The notes under the pieces were generated by a model, which had not been told where the DNA came from, ran no database searches, and saw only the letters and a list, made by a program, of their open reading frames with translations. Below, in pieces: positions 17,479 through 25,760 of a stretch of DNA of 64,000 bases. The stretch lies in the NCBI RefSeq assembly GCF_003143775.1, contig NZ_QFRJ01000001.1, forward strand, positions 310,001 through 374,000, in the 5' to 3' direction. How positions within the stretch are numbered: the stretch's first letter is position 1; each line of letters begins with the position of its first letter. Made by a program: the position numbers and the translations under genes. The stretch comes from Brumimicrobium oceani. GTDB taxonomy: Bacteria > Bacteroidota > Bacteroidia > Flavobacteriales_D > Crocinitomicaceae.

Positions 17479-17562
17479 GTGGTGTATCCAGAATGACCGA
17501 TCAGGAGAAAAAACGGAGGGAAATGATTCATCTTATTCTAATATTAATTAAAAATTCATATT

Positions 17563-18609
17563 ATGGATATTGTAAAACAAGCAGTAGGCATTGATGTTTC
17601 TCAAAAGGAACTAGTGGTTTGTTTAGGTAGAATGGATTCAGATTTTACACCAGAACTCTACGCTCACAAGGTGTTTAATAATACTGAACATGGCTTTAAA
17701 ACATTATTGCTTTGGGTTAAAAAACACACTTTAGAGTCTGTTAAACTTCGTTTTGTGATGGAAGCTACTGGAGTGTATCATGAGTCTTTTGCTTACTTTC
17801 TAGATGAAAAAGGTTATGAATTAAGCGTAGTTTTACCCAATAAGATCAGTAATTATATTCGTTCGTTTAACTTAAAATCAAAAAATGATAAATCTGATTC
17901 TAGGGCTATTGCAATGTTTGGGTTGAAAAGAAAACTTGACAGTTGGAATAGGCCTAAACCAATTTATAGAGAGATGAAGCAGCTTACTCGGGAACGAGAT
18001 CAAGTACTTCATGAACGAACAATGGTTAAGAATCAACTACATGCAGAAAAAGTAGAAGCTCACCCTAACAAGCGTTCAATAGAGCGTTTAAACGAACGAA
18101 TTAAACTTTTAAATAGTCAAGAAAAAGAAATAAAAACAGAAATAAGTGATTTAATAAAGACGGATAATTTGATTCTTGAAATAGTTGGCATCATCTGTAC
18201 CATACCAGGAATAGGCTTGGTAACCGCAGCAATTATTCTAGCTGAAACCAATGGTTTTGAATTGATCAAAAATAAAAGACAATTAGTTAGTTATGCTGGA
18301 TTAGATGTAAGAGAGAGGCAGTCTGGAACCTCAATAAATGGTAAAGCTCGAATAACGAAAAGAGGAAATAAACATTTAAGAAAAGCACTATACTTTCCAG
18401 CATGGACCGCAATAAGACATGATGAAAGATTTAAATTAACCTTTAGTAGACATGTGTCAAAACACGGTATAAAAATGAAGGCAGGAGTTGTAATACAAAG
18501 AAAGCTACTAGAATTGGTGTTTGCCTTGTATAAAACGAGAAAACCTTATGATAAAGAATATTTAAATGAATATGAAGAAGGTATGGAGAACAAAGTAGCT
18601 GTAGTATAA
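17563..18609 (+). CDS. IS110-family transposase (DEDD recombinase)
   Basis: 348 residues, apparently intact. The N-terminal RuvC-like DEDD domain has VGIDVSQKE, a glutamate in VMEATGVYHE, and the paired aspartates in SKNDKSDSRAIAMFG. A coiled-coil stretch (about residues 140-200) leads to the C-terminal Transposase_20 domain: CTIPGIGLVTAAIILAE, LVSYAGLDVRERQSGTS with the likely catalytic serine, and ITKRGNKHLRKALY. A roughly 200-bp non-coding 5' flank precedes it, as in the IS110 group. Confidence 0.93.
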   Translation: MDIVKQAVGIDVSQKELVVCLGRMDSDFTPELYAHKVFNNTEHGFKTLLLWVKKHTLESVKLRFVMEATGVYHESFAYFLDEKGYELSVVLPNKISNYIRSFNLKSKNDKSDSRAIAMFGLKRKLDSWNRPKPIYREMKQLTRERDQVLHERTMVKNQLHAEKVEAHPNKRSIERLNERIKLLNSQEKEIKTEISDLIKTDNLILEIVGIICTIPGIGLVTAAIILAETNGFELIKNKRQLVSYAGLDVRERQSGTSINGKARITKRGNKHLRKALYFPAWTAIRHDERFKLTFSRHVSKHGIKMKAGVVIQRKLLELVFALYKTRKPYDKEYLNEYEEGMENKVAVV

Positions 18610-18615
18610 AAAATC

Positions 18616-18648
18616 AGAGGGTGGATTTATGAAAAAATCCTACCCTCT
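18616..18648 (+). terminator. Hairpin just after the IS110 transposase gene
   Basis: AGAGGGT (18616-18622) pairs with ACCCTCT (18642-18648), extended inward by GGATT/AATCC with one bulge. It may terminate the transposase transcript or mark the right end of the element. No long T tract follows. Confidence 0.5.
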
Positions 18649-18769
18649 TAATAGGCTAGCTCAAAACTGCCATGAAAACAAATTTACGTAAAAAAAGCTA
18701 ATGAAAATTTGTTTTCTAACACAGAATCTTTGCAGTAAAAAAAACACGCCCTTTGCGGTTAGATACACC

Positions 18770-19222
18770 CTAAATAACCACCCGAGTAGAATACTTCAAC
18801 TCCTCCAACACAATCTGAGATTCAATATCACTAATGTTAGAAATCGAAGCCACATCATTCACCAAGAAGTCACGGTATTCTTTAATGTTGGAAAACCTAG
18901 CCTTTGCCAAAAAGTCATAAGAGCCAGAAATATGATAAAATTCAGTGATTGAAGCTAATGACTCCATTTGTTGAACGAATTCCGTTCGTTTGGAAGCGTG
19001 GTGGTCTTTCACAGTAAGGTTTAAGAATACTACAATGGATTTTCCAAGTAAATCAGCATCCAATAACGCAACATATTCTTTTATATAGCCCGCTTTTTCC
19101 AACTTTTTTATCCTTTCGTAGATCGGTGTTGTGGTTAATGAGAGTTCAGAAGCCATTTCTTTTGCCGTTTTTAAACAGTCCGTTTGGAGAATTTCAAGGA
19201 TTCTTTGATCTATACTATCCAT
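18770..19222 (-). CDS. Lrp/AsnC family transcriptional regulator
   Basis: 150 residues with the standard two-domain layout. The N-terminal winged helix includes MDSIDQRILEILQ and LSLTTTPIYERIKKLEKAGYI. The C-terminal RAM ligand-binding domain includes VFLNLTVKDHH and EFYHISGSYDFLAKARF. It is divergent from the arginine decarboxylase gene across a 156-bp AT-rich gap rich in short inverted motifs, so it probably controls the polyamine genes; the amino-acid effector is unknown. Confidence 0.9.
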   Translation of the reverse strand: MDSIDQRILEILQTDCLKTAKEMASELSLTTTPIYERIKKLEKAGYIKEYVALLDADLLGKSIVVFLNLTVKDHHASKRTEFVQQMESLASITEFYHISGSYDFLAKARFSNIKEYRDFLVNDVASISNISDIESQIVLEELKYSTRVVI

Positions 19223-19240
19223 GTTTAGTTATTTTAACTA

Positions 19241-19248
19241 CAAATATA
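19241..19248 (-). promoter_or_regulatory. Promoter -7 box of the Lrp/AsnC gene
   Basis: Minus-strand TATATTTG fits TAnnTTTG and lies 18 bases before the ATG at 19222. The surrounding stretch to 19300 has repeated TATAC and AGTA-type motifs that could be Lrp contacts. Confidence 0.5.
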
Positions 19249-19378
19249 CAGTATAACAGTAAAATATACTAACTTTTATCTATTAGTATTTTATATCACT
19301 TTTTTGAATCAAATTTGCAGCGATTTAATCTTTTAATAAGATGAGATTTTTTAACCAATTTTTTTTCTGAAATAAAAA

Positions 19379-20770
19379 ATGAAAAACAAATATCAAGATT
19401 TAATAGAGCAAACGTTCGACTTTCCACAAGAGGAGTTTAGCGTTGAAAATGGTGAATTGTCATACAGAGGAATTGACATGAATGCGTTGATTGAAAAATA
19501 TGGAACTCCTTTTCGTTTTACTTATCTTCCTGTAATTGGAAAGCAGATTGAACGTTGTCGTAATTGGTTTCATTCAAGCATGAAAAAGCAAGATTACAAA
19601 GGGAAGTACGAATATTGCTACTGTACGAAAAGTTCACATTTTAACTTCGTATTGGAAGAGTGTACAAAACACAAAACCAATATTGAAACGAGTTCAGCTT
19701 TTGATATCGATATTTTAATTGCTTTACACAAAAAAGGAAAGCTAGATAAAGACACTTATGTTTTGTGCAACGGATACAAGACGGAAGTTTATATTAAGAA
19801 AATCAAAGAATTATTGGAATTGGGCTTTACGAAAGTGATTCCTGTAATTGATAACTTTCAAGAATTTGATATTCTAGATGAACAAATTGATCAAGAATTA
19901 GAAATCGGAATTCGTATTGCATCTGAGGAAGATCCAAAATTTGAATTCTATACTTCTCGTTTGGGAATTGGATATAAAGATGTTGTTTCATTCTACAACT
20001 GGAAATTAAAAGATCACAAGAAATTTAAACTTTCAATGTTGCATTTCTTCGTGAATACAGGAATTCGTGATAATGCATACTACTGGAACGAGTTGCACAA
20101 ATTCGTAAGCGTATATGAAAACTTGATTAAGAATGACGCAGATATTACTTATTTGAACGTTGGAGGAGGATTCCCAGTGAAAAACACTTTGGCTTTCGAT
20201 TTTGATTATGAATATTTGGTTGATGAAATTATAGGACAAATTAAAATGTCGGCTGACCATGTAGATGCACGTCACCCAGATATATTCACGGAATTTGGCT
20301 CTTTCACAGTGGCTGAAGCAGGAGGAATGGTGTACACTATCTTGGATCAGAAAAAGCAAAACGACAGAGAGAAATGGAATATGATCAATAGTTCTTTCAT
20401 GACAACCCTTCCAGATGCTTGGGCAATTAGTAAACGTTTTATCATGCTACCAATCAACCGTTGGAATGAGAAATACGAACGTGTTTTCTTGGGTGGATTA
20501 ACATGCGATAGTGATGATTATTATAACTCAGAACAACATACAAACGCAATTTATTTACCGGTTTATAATAAGAAAGAACCAATGCACGTTGGGTTTTTTA
20601 ACTGTGGAGCGTATCAAGAATCAATTTCAGGTTACGGGGGAATTAAGCACTGTTTGATTCCAAGTCCAAAACACATTTTATTGAGTCATGATGAAAACGG
20701 AAAATTAGTAGATGAACTATTTGCTCCACAACAAACAAGTGAAGAAATGCTTAAAATCTTAGGATACTAA
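19379..20770 (+). CDS. Arginine decarboxylase, PLP-dependent (alanine-racemase fold)
   Basis: Expected to convert arginine to agmatine as the first step of putrescine synthesis. The PLP lysine lies in YCYCTKSSHFNFV (about residue 84). Downstream are the glycine-rich phosphate-binding segment LNVGGGFPVKN, FTEFGSFTVAEAGG, and a C-terminal GLTCDSDDYY containing the cysteine-aspartate pair of fold-III decarboxylases. At 463 residues it is of the short Bacteroidota type, not the 630-residue SpeA. Its stop shares one base with the agmatinase start, which supports arginine or a related substrate. Confidence 0.82.
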   Translation: MKNKYQDLIEQTFDFPQEEFSVENGELSYRGIDMNALIEKYGTPFRFTYLPVIGKQIERCRNWFHSSMKKQDYKGKYEYCYCTKSSHFNFVLEECTKHKTNIETSSAFDIDILIALHKKGKLDKDTYVLCNGYKTEVYIKKIKELLELGFTKVIPVIDNFQEFDILDEQIDQELEIGIRIASEEDPKFEFYTSRLGIGYKDVVSFYNWKLKDHKKFKLSMLHFFVNTGIRDNAYYWNELHKFVSVYENLIKNDADITYLNVGGGFPVKNTLAFDFDYEYLVDEIIGQIKMSADHVDARHPDIFTEFGSFTVAEAGGMVYTILDQKKQNDREKWNMINSSFMTTLPDAWAISKRFIMLPINRWNEKYERVFLGGLTCDSDDYYNSEQHTNAIYLPVYNKKEPMHVGFFNCGAYQESISGYGGIKHCLIPSPKHILLSHDENGKLVDELFAPQQTSEEMLKILGY

Positions 20771-21615
20771 TGAGAACATTTGCAGGAATCCCTGAAGAAT
20801 TAGGGAAATTAGAAAACGCAGCGGTAGTGATTATCCCTGTGCCTTATGACGGAACTTCGACCTACGGGAAAGGTGCCGACAAAGGATTTGAAGCTTTAAT
20901 GGACGCTTCAGAAAATATGGAATTGTACGATATTGAAACAAATTCTGAGGTGTATGAAAAAGGAATTTTCGTTGCTCCAGCAGTTACAGAGGACAAATCA
21001 CCAGAATTAATGTGCGACGCAGTAGAAAAAGCTACTGATGAATATTTAGAGACAGGGAAATTTGTAAGTCTTTTTGGTGGTGAACATTCCATTTCTATTG
21101 GAGCGATTCGTTCATTTAAAAAGAAATACGAGAATCTTACGGTTTTACAATTGGATGCGCACTCAGATTTACGTCCAGAATTTCATGGTTCAGCTTGTAA
21201 TCATGCTTGTGCAATGCATGCCGCTTCAAAAAACACGAATTTAGTTCAAGTTGGAATTCGCAGTATGGATTCAGTAGAATTACCATTCGTAAACGAAGAC
21301 AACTTCTTTGATATGTATCGCATTAACTCCACTTCTAATTGGATGGATGAGGTATTAGATCAACTAGGAGAAGAAGTGTATTTGACAATTGATTTGGATG
21401 TTTTTGATCCTTCAATTATGCCATCCACAGGCACACCAGAGCCAGGCGGATTGTATTGGTACGATGTAATTACTTTGGTAAGAAGAGTAGTAGAAGAAAA
21501 AAACTTAGTTGGTTTTGATATTGTTGAATTGGCTCCAGTAGAAGGAGTGCCAGCGCCAGATTTCATGGCAGCAAAATTATTATATAAAACATTAACTTAT
21601 AAATTTAATTCATAA
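20770..21615 (+). CDS. speB: Agmatinase (ureohydrolase family)
   Basis: Hydrolyses agmatine to putrescine and urea with a binuclear manganese centre. All metal-ligand motifs are visible: GGEHSIS, LDAHSDLRPEFHGS, and TIDLDVFDPSIMPSTGTPEPGG split around residues 210-230. At 281 residues it is full length. It overlaps the decarboxylase stop and the downstream gene start by one base each (TAATG), a tight three-gene operon. The placement favours agmatine over arginine as substrate. Confidence 0.92.
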   Translation: MRTFAGIPEELGKLENAAVVIIPVPYDGTSTYGKGADKGFEALMDASENMELYDIETNSEVYEKGIFVAPAVTEDKSPELMCDAVEKATDEYLETGKFVSLFGGEHSISIGAIRSFKKKYENLTVLQLDAHSDLRPEFHGSACNHACAMHAASKNTNLVQVGIRSMDSVELPFVNEDNFFDMYRINSTSNWMDEVLDQLGEEVYLTIDLDVFDPSIMPSTGTPEPGGLYWYDVITLVRRVVEEKNLVGFDIVELAPVEGVPAPDFMAAKLLYKTLTYKFNS

Positions 21616-22583
21616 TGGGAAAAGTTAGAGAATTTATTGAATACAATTACAGACATTTTAACGCTGCAGCACTTGTAGATGCTGCGAAAGGATACGAAAA
21701 ACACCTTGACGAAGGAAAGAAAATGTTGGTTTCACTTGCTGGTGCGATGAGTACGGCCGAATTAGGGATTTCTTTGGCAGAAATGATTCGCCAAGATAAA
21801 ATTCATATGATTTCAACTACAGGAGCAAACTTGGAGGAGGATTTAATGAATCTAGTAGCGCACAACAGTTACAAGAGAATTCCAAATTACCGTGACTTAA
21901 CACCACAAGACGAGTGGGATTTATTGGAAAACCACTTGAATCGCGTAACTGACACATGTATTCCTGAGGAAGAAGCATTTCGTCGTTTGCAAGATCACGT
22001 TTTTAAAGTATGGAAAGATGCAGAAGACAAAGGAGAACGTATGTTCCCTCATGAATTCTTGTTTAAACTAGTGAATTCAGGAGTTTTAGAGCAGTATTAT
22101 GAAATTGACCCTAAAAACTCTTGGATGCTTGCAGCAGCGGAGAAAAACTTACCAATTGTTGTTCCAGGTTGGGAAGATTCAACCTTAGGAAACATTTTCG
22201 CTTCTTATTGTATCAAAGGAGAATTGAAGGCTTCCACGATGAAATCAGGAATTGAGTACATGATGTGGTTGGCAGATTACTATACAAACAATGCTGGAGA
22301 GGAAGGAATTGGTTTCTTCCAAATCGGTGGAGGAATCGCAGGAGATTTCCCAATTTGTGTTGTGCCAATGTTAGCGCAAGATTTGGAGCGCGAGGACACA
22401 CCATTCTGGAGTTATTTCTGTCAAATTTCAGATTCTACTACAAGTTTTGGTTCGTATTCAGGAGCAGTTCCAAATGAGAAAATCACTTGGGGGAAATTGA
22501 GTATTGACACGCCTAAGTTTATTATTGAATCGGATGCAACGATTGTAGCGCCTTTGGTATTTGCATATTTGTTGGATCAGTAG
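21615..22583 (+). CDS. Deoxyhypusine-synthase-like enzyme, possible homospermidine or other polyamine synthase
   Basis: Clear member of the deoxyhypusine synthase family: LVSLAGAMSTAELG, MISTTGANLEEDL, FFQIGGGIAGDFP and the active-site lysine in ITWGKLSID near the C-terminus (about residue 295). Bacteria lack eIF5A, the eukaryotic substrate, so the enzyme must act on something else; family relatives aminobutylate putrescine. As last gene of an arginine-agmatine-putrescine operon it could make homospermidine or a related polyamine. The reaction is inference; the family is firm. Confidence 0.85.
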   Translation: MGKVREFIEYNYRHFNAAALVDAAKGYEKHLDEGKKMLVSLAGAMSTAELGISLAEMIRQDKIHMISTTGANLEEDLMNLVAHNSYKRIPNYRDLTPQDEWDLLENHLNRVTDTCIPEEEAFRRLQDHVFKVWKDAEDKGERMFPHEFLFKLVNSGVLEQYYEIDPKNSWMLAAAEKNLPIVVPGWEDSTLGNIFASYCIKGELKASTMKSGIEYMMWLADYYTNNAGEEGIGFFQIGGGIAGDFPICVVPMLAQDLEREDTPFWSYFCQISDSTTSFGSYSGAVPNEKITWGKLSIDTPKFIIESDATIVAPLVFAYLLDQ

Positions 22584-22597
22584 ATTTAGGATTTAGG

Positions 22598-22651
22598 ATT
22601 TCACCACATTGTAGAGACGAACGGCCGTTCGTCTCTACAATGTGGTGAAAT
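22598..22651. repeat. 54-bp perfect palindrome after the polyamine operon
   Basis: A gapless inverted repeat centred on GGCC at 22623-22626. The inner part reads GAGACGAACGGCCGTTCGTC and the outer arms ATTTCACCACATTGTA. It can form a 27-bp hairpin on either strand and may terminate the operon, but lacks a T run. The ACGGCCGT core is shared with the palindrome at 57766-57811. Confidence 0.85.
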
Positions 22652-22699
22652 GATTCTAAATAAAAAAACACATCAATCCATTTATAATCCGAGAAAATC

Positions 22700-22933
22700 T
22701 TAGATTGGAGATTTGCGCCATAGATTTATCGAGTTTCTATTTTCTGTAATGGTTTCTAGTTGTTTTTTAGTTGCGACTGGACCTTTCAAAAGTAATTCCT
22801 CAAGAATTGAATCTGACTTTTCAGTCATTTTTCCTTTTTCAATTTCATTCAGAAGTTTATTCAACTGATTTTTAGGTAGTGTTTTTACTATTTTCACTAA
22901 TTGATTAAATCCTATTTTTACTTGAACTTCCAT
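22700..22933 (-). CDS. Small antitoxin-like protein without visible toxin partner
   Basis: About 77 residues starting MEVQVKIGFNQLVKIVKTLP. The opening resembles small proteins often found ahead of PIN-type toxin genes in Bacteroidota, with a short helical N-terminal domain and a charged tail. The longer start at 22966 adds an unconvincing METRFFHIFDN. No toxin gene adjoins it: downstream is the 54-bp palindrome, upstream an unrelated AbiE-type pair on the other strand. It is probably an orphan, and the function is inference. Confidence 0.5.
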   Translation of the reverse strand: MEVQVKIGFNQLVKIVKTLPKNQLNKLLNEIEKGKMTEKSDSILEELLLKGPVATKKQLETITENRNSINLWRKSPI

Positions 22934-23021
22934 ATTATCAAATATATGAAAAAATCTTGTTTCCAATTGAAATCCACAATCTATGTCTAATTAGAAGTTG
23001 TGTTTCAGTTTGTTATAGTCC

Positions 23022-23062
23022 CTATGATACGGCAATAAATATAATTTATTGCCAAATCATAG
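23022..23062. promoter_or_regulatory. 41-bp interrupted palindrome, candidate AbiE operator
   Basis: Symmetric about 23042: CTATGAT (23022-23028) matches ATCATAG (23056-23062), and GGCAATAAAT (23031-23040) matches ATTTATTGCC (23044-23053), with two-base spacers on each side and a three-base centre. AbiEi antitoxins are known to repress their own operon by binding inverted repeats in the promoter, which fits this position exactly. Confidence 0.7.
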
Positions 23063-23834
23063 TGAATTTTTTGTATATTTGTCGAAACACATTATCATCG
23101 AAAACAACACATTACATATAGATCAACTAAAAAGTTCTTTCAATAAGATTGACAAAATCACTATTCAAGATTTATTTGATTTCTATAATCAGTTTGAAGA
23201 CAGCATCAAACGTACAACTATTGACTGGAGAATACATCAACTTACAGAAAAAGGTATTTTACATAGAATTTCTAGAGGTGTTTACTCGGTTTCTGAGAGG
23301 GAAGTGGAAAAATTTGAACCAGAGGTGAGTCAATCTTTAAAACAGCTTTCAAGAATGGTGCTGAAAAAGTTCCCATTCATAGATGTTTGCTTATGGTCGA
23401 CTAGGTGGCTAAACGAATTCATGCTTCACCAACCAGGAAAGTTTTATACAATTCTCGAAGTAGAAAATGATGCAATGGAGGCAGTCTTTTACGAATTAAG
23501 TGCTAAAAGGAAAGATGTCTTTCTTAATCCTTCGGAAGAAATAATGAATAAATATGTCATTAATGCAAAAGAGCCTATACTGATTATTAAACTCGTTACA
23601 GAGGCACCAACAACTAAAGTAGGTAGTGTAAAAACCTCAACTTTAGAGAAAATCCTTGTGGATATTCAATGCGAACCAGCTGTTTACGCTACTTTTCAAG
23701 GTGCGGAAATGAATAATATCTATCAAAACGCCTTTGAGAAATATCATTTAAATGAAGTAGGAATGTTGCGTTATGCAAAAAGAAGGGGAAGAAAAGAAAA
23801 AATTAAGACATTGATAGGTAGTTTGGAAAAATAG
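23049..23834 (+). CDS. AbiEi-like antitoxin (DUF6577 type)
   Basis: Up to 261 residues. The N-terminal winged helix (TTIDWRIHQLTEKGILHRIS) is followed by CLWSTRWLNEFMLHQPGKFY and PTTKVGSVKTSTLEKILVDI, patterns of the DUF6577/AbiEi group. It pairs with the nucleotidyltransferase toxin gene downstream. The start is doubtful: the only upstream in-frame candidate is a TTG lying inside the palindromic operator, and a TATATTTG box (23074-23081) falls within the reading frame. The true start may be further in, or may have been lost. Basic residues at the C-terminus could bind nucleic acid. Confidence 0.72.
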   Translation: MPNHSEFFVYLSKHIIIENNTLHIDQLKSSFNKIDKITIQDLFDFYNQFEDSIKRTTIDWRIHQLTEKGILHRISRGVYSVSEREVEKFEPEVSQSLKQLSRMVLKKFPFIDVCLWSTRWLNEFMLHQPGKFYTILEVENDAMEAVFYELSAKRKDVFLNPSEEIMNKYVINAKEPILIIKLVTEAPTTKVGSVKTSTLEKILVDIQCEPAVYATFQGAEMNNIYQNAFEKYHLNEVGMLRYAKRRGRKEKIKTLIGSLEK

Positions 23835-23867
23835 CAGTAACTTGTTGTAAGTACCTAAATCAAAAAC

Positions 23868-24922
23868 ATGATACATAAGGATTCATTATCAGAAGATTGG
23901 ATAGTTGGAATTGCGAAAAAATATAATGCTGACCCTATTTTAGTAGAAAGGTGATTCGTGCGCTATATCTTTTGGAACTACTGCAAAAAGCTGAAATTGA
24001 CTTTGTATTTAAAGGAGGAACGGCACTGATGTTGTTGCTTTCAGAACCAAAAAGATTTTCTATTGATATCGATATTATTATTTCGGAAAAGCTCCACAGA
24101 ATAGAAGATGTCTTTTCTATCTTAATCCAAGAATCAGAGTTTATTCATTTCAAAGTTGATAAAAGAACAGATCTTTCGAAAATTGAAAAAGCGCATTATA
24201 AATTCTATTACAAGCCCGTTACAAACTCTAGATCAAAGGAAGAATATATACTGTTAGATATTCTTTATGAGAAAAGTCACTATGGTAAATACATTCAAGG
24301 AATCGAGGTTACTTCCGTATTTATTAAGTCAATACATGAAAATATAACTGTAAAAATGCCAATTTCTGAAGCGATTTTAGGTGATAAGTTAACGGCATTT
24401 GCACCAAGAACAACAGGTATTCCCTATTATAGAAATAAAGAAATTGAAATTATTAAGCAATTATTTGATATTGGAAATCTATTTGACATTGTGGAGAATA
24501 TTGAGGCTGTCTCTATGGTCTTCAATCAATTTGCAAAAACAGAATTAGCTTATCGTAATATTTCAGATTGTACTCCACTAGACGTGCTGAAAGATATTTA
24601 CGAAACCTCTTTGGTTATTTCTACTAGGGGAATGGGAGGAATTGGCAATTTTGAGGAACTTCAAAAAGGTATTCGGAACATTAAGAACTTTATTTTTTCC
24701 GAAACCTTCCATTTGGAACGAGCAATGATACTTGCTTCTAAAGCTGCCTATCTTTCTGCAATCATTCAATCGAGAACCGAAGATATTTCTCGTTTTTCTT
24801 CACCTTTAGAAATTGTATCATGGAAAATAGAACAACCCTTTGAAACAAAATTGAATAAGCTTAAAAAGACTAACCCTGAGGCTTTCTTTTATTGGTATAA
24901 GGCCTATGAATTGGTGAGGTAA
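23868..24922 (+). pseudogene. AbiEii-like nucleotidyltransferase toxin, frameshifted near its start
   Basis: The intact-looking part begins at a GTG at 23951 and has the DUF1814 core: DFVFKGGTALMLL, the metal-binding SIDIDIII, then a helical C-terminal half. The missing N-terminus is present 83 bases upstream in another frame: an ATG at 23868 encodes MIHKDSLSEDWI and ends PILVER-stop. Adding one A to the run at 23947-23949 would join both parts as PILVEKVIRAL. So either the gene has lost one base, or translation restarts at the GTG. With the damaged antitoxin start, the pair may be decaying. Confidence 0.7.
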
Positions 24923-25351
24923 ATTTAAACAGCAATTCTTCAAGGAGTGATTTTGATTTTTTAGTCATTTAACCTATTCCAAATCCGCCCTATTTCTTCT
25001 TAATAAACCCTTGCAAATTCAAACCACCTAGCAATCGATCCAAATCATGGCGAAATCCTAAAATAAAAGTTCAAATTACCAATGAAAAGCTCAAAGAGCT
25101 AAAAGGCAAAAACAAAAAAGTACGCAGCGGAGAACTGCGTACTTAATTTAAGTTTTAATCTTCATTTAAAACTATCTATTCGAAATTGCATACCGTTTTG
25201 ATTTAGGAGGTAAGCAGGGCGTTCCTTTCATAAAACACCTTTGTTGAATAGCAAGAGGTTTTCGTAATTTTTATGCTTTTGGGATAACCGCATCATTTAA
25301 GAGTTGAAATTCCAAAGATCATGTCTCCAATTTTTTTCTGAATTGCTTTTC
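24923..25351. other. Intergenic stretch between the AbiE pair and the SSB genes
   Basis: No convincing gene. It contains the hairpin at 25119-25144 and a short broken reading frame from 25047 (MAKS, stop, then a lysine-rich stretch one base out of frame) that may be a gene remnant or chance. Confidence 0.5.
25119..25144. terminator. Hairpin terminator candidate downstream of the AbiE region
   Basis: AAGTACGCAG (25119-25128) and CTGCGTACTT (25135-25144) are perfect arms around a six-base loop. The A-rich bases before it give a T tract on the minus strand, so it best ends leftward transcripts from the SSB genes. Confidence 0.6.
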
Positions 25352-25672
25352 CTAGCTTAACGCTACCGCATTCTTTACCTCAATCGAAGTAAAGGACCTA
25401 GATTCTCCAGTCTTTGATAAGTACTTTCTGGTAACTAATTTCCCAGTAATTGCCATCTGAGTTCCTTTCTTTCCTGATTTTGCAATATAATTTGCCGTGG
25501 GTCCCCAAGCATGGATGTTGTGCCAAAATGTTTTGTCTTTTTTTGTTCCATTTTTATCAACATAGCGTTCATTGGTTGCCAAGGTGAAACGTACTTTTTT
25601 TGCACCACTTTCAAAATTTGTGATTTCTGGATCGATGCCTATATTTCCGATTAATTGAATTTGATTTCTCAT
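25352..25672 (-). CDS. Small SSB-like single-stranded DNA-binding protein, paralogue 1
   Basis: 106 residues forming an OB fold: MRNQIQLIGNIGIDPEI, RFTLATNERY, KTFWHNIHAWGPTANYIAK and MAITGKLVTRKYLSKTGE. It lacks the long disordered tail and acidic DIPF-type C-terminal tip that replicative SSB uses to recruit partners. Third in a row of three related genes, each separated by 80-110 bases, so possibly separately expressed. Confidence 0.88.
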   Translation of the reverse strand: MRNQIQLIGNIGIDPEITNFESGAKKVRFTLATNERYVDKNGTKKDKTFWHNIHAWGPTANYIAKSGKKGTQMAITGKLVTRKYLSKTGESRSFTSIEVKNAVALS

Positions 25673-25760
25673 GATTTCTGATTTTTATGCCCAAACCCCA
25701 TAGAATAGGGCAGAGCTGAATTAATTTGATTTAACTTTTTTCTATCTGTCCAGTCTTGCT

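Larger units (their letters stand above)
17370..18660 (+). mobile_element. IS110-family insertion sequence (ends approximate)
   Basis: Comprises a roughly 190-bp non-coding left flank, the transposase gene and a short right flank with a hairpin. IS110 elements lack conspicuous terminal inverted repeats and target duplications, so exact ends cannot be set from one copy. AGCTAAT occurs both near 17373 and near 18698 and might mark the junctions. The insertion lies just after repeat copy B. Confidence 0.6.

Noticed and set aside
18701-18952. 83-codon ORF opposite the Lrp/AsnC gene
   Set aside because: It is antisense to a clear family member and has no independent support.
25047-25145. Short lysine-rich reading frame (MAKS, stop, then continuing one base out of frame) ending in the hairpin
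   Set aside because: It would need a frameshift after four codons, and the end coincides with the terminator stem; possibly a remnant but not supportable.
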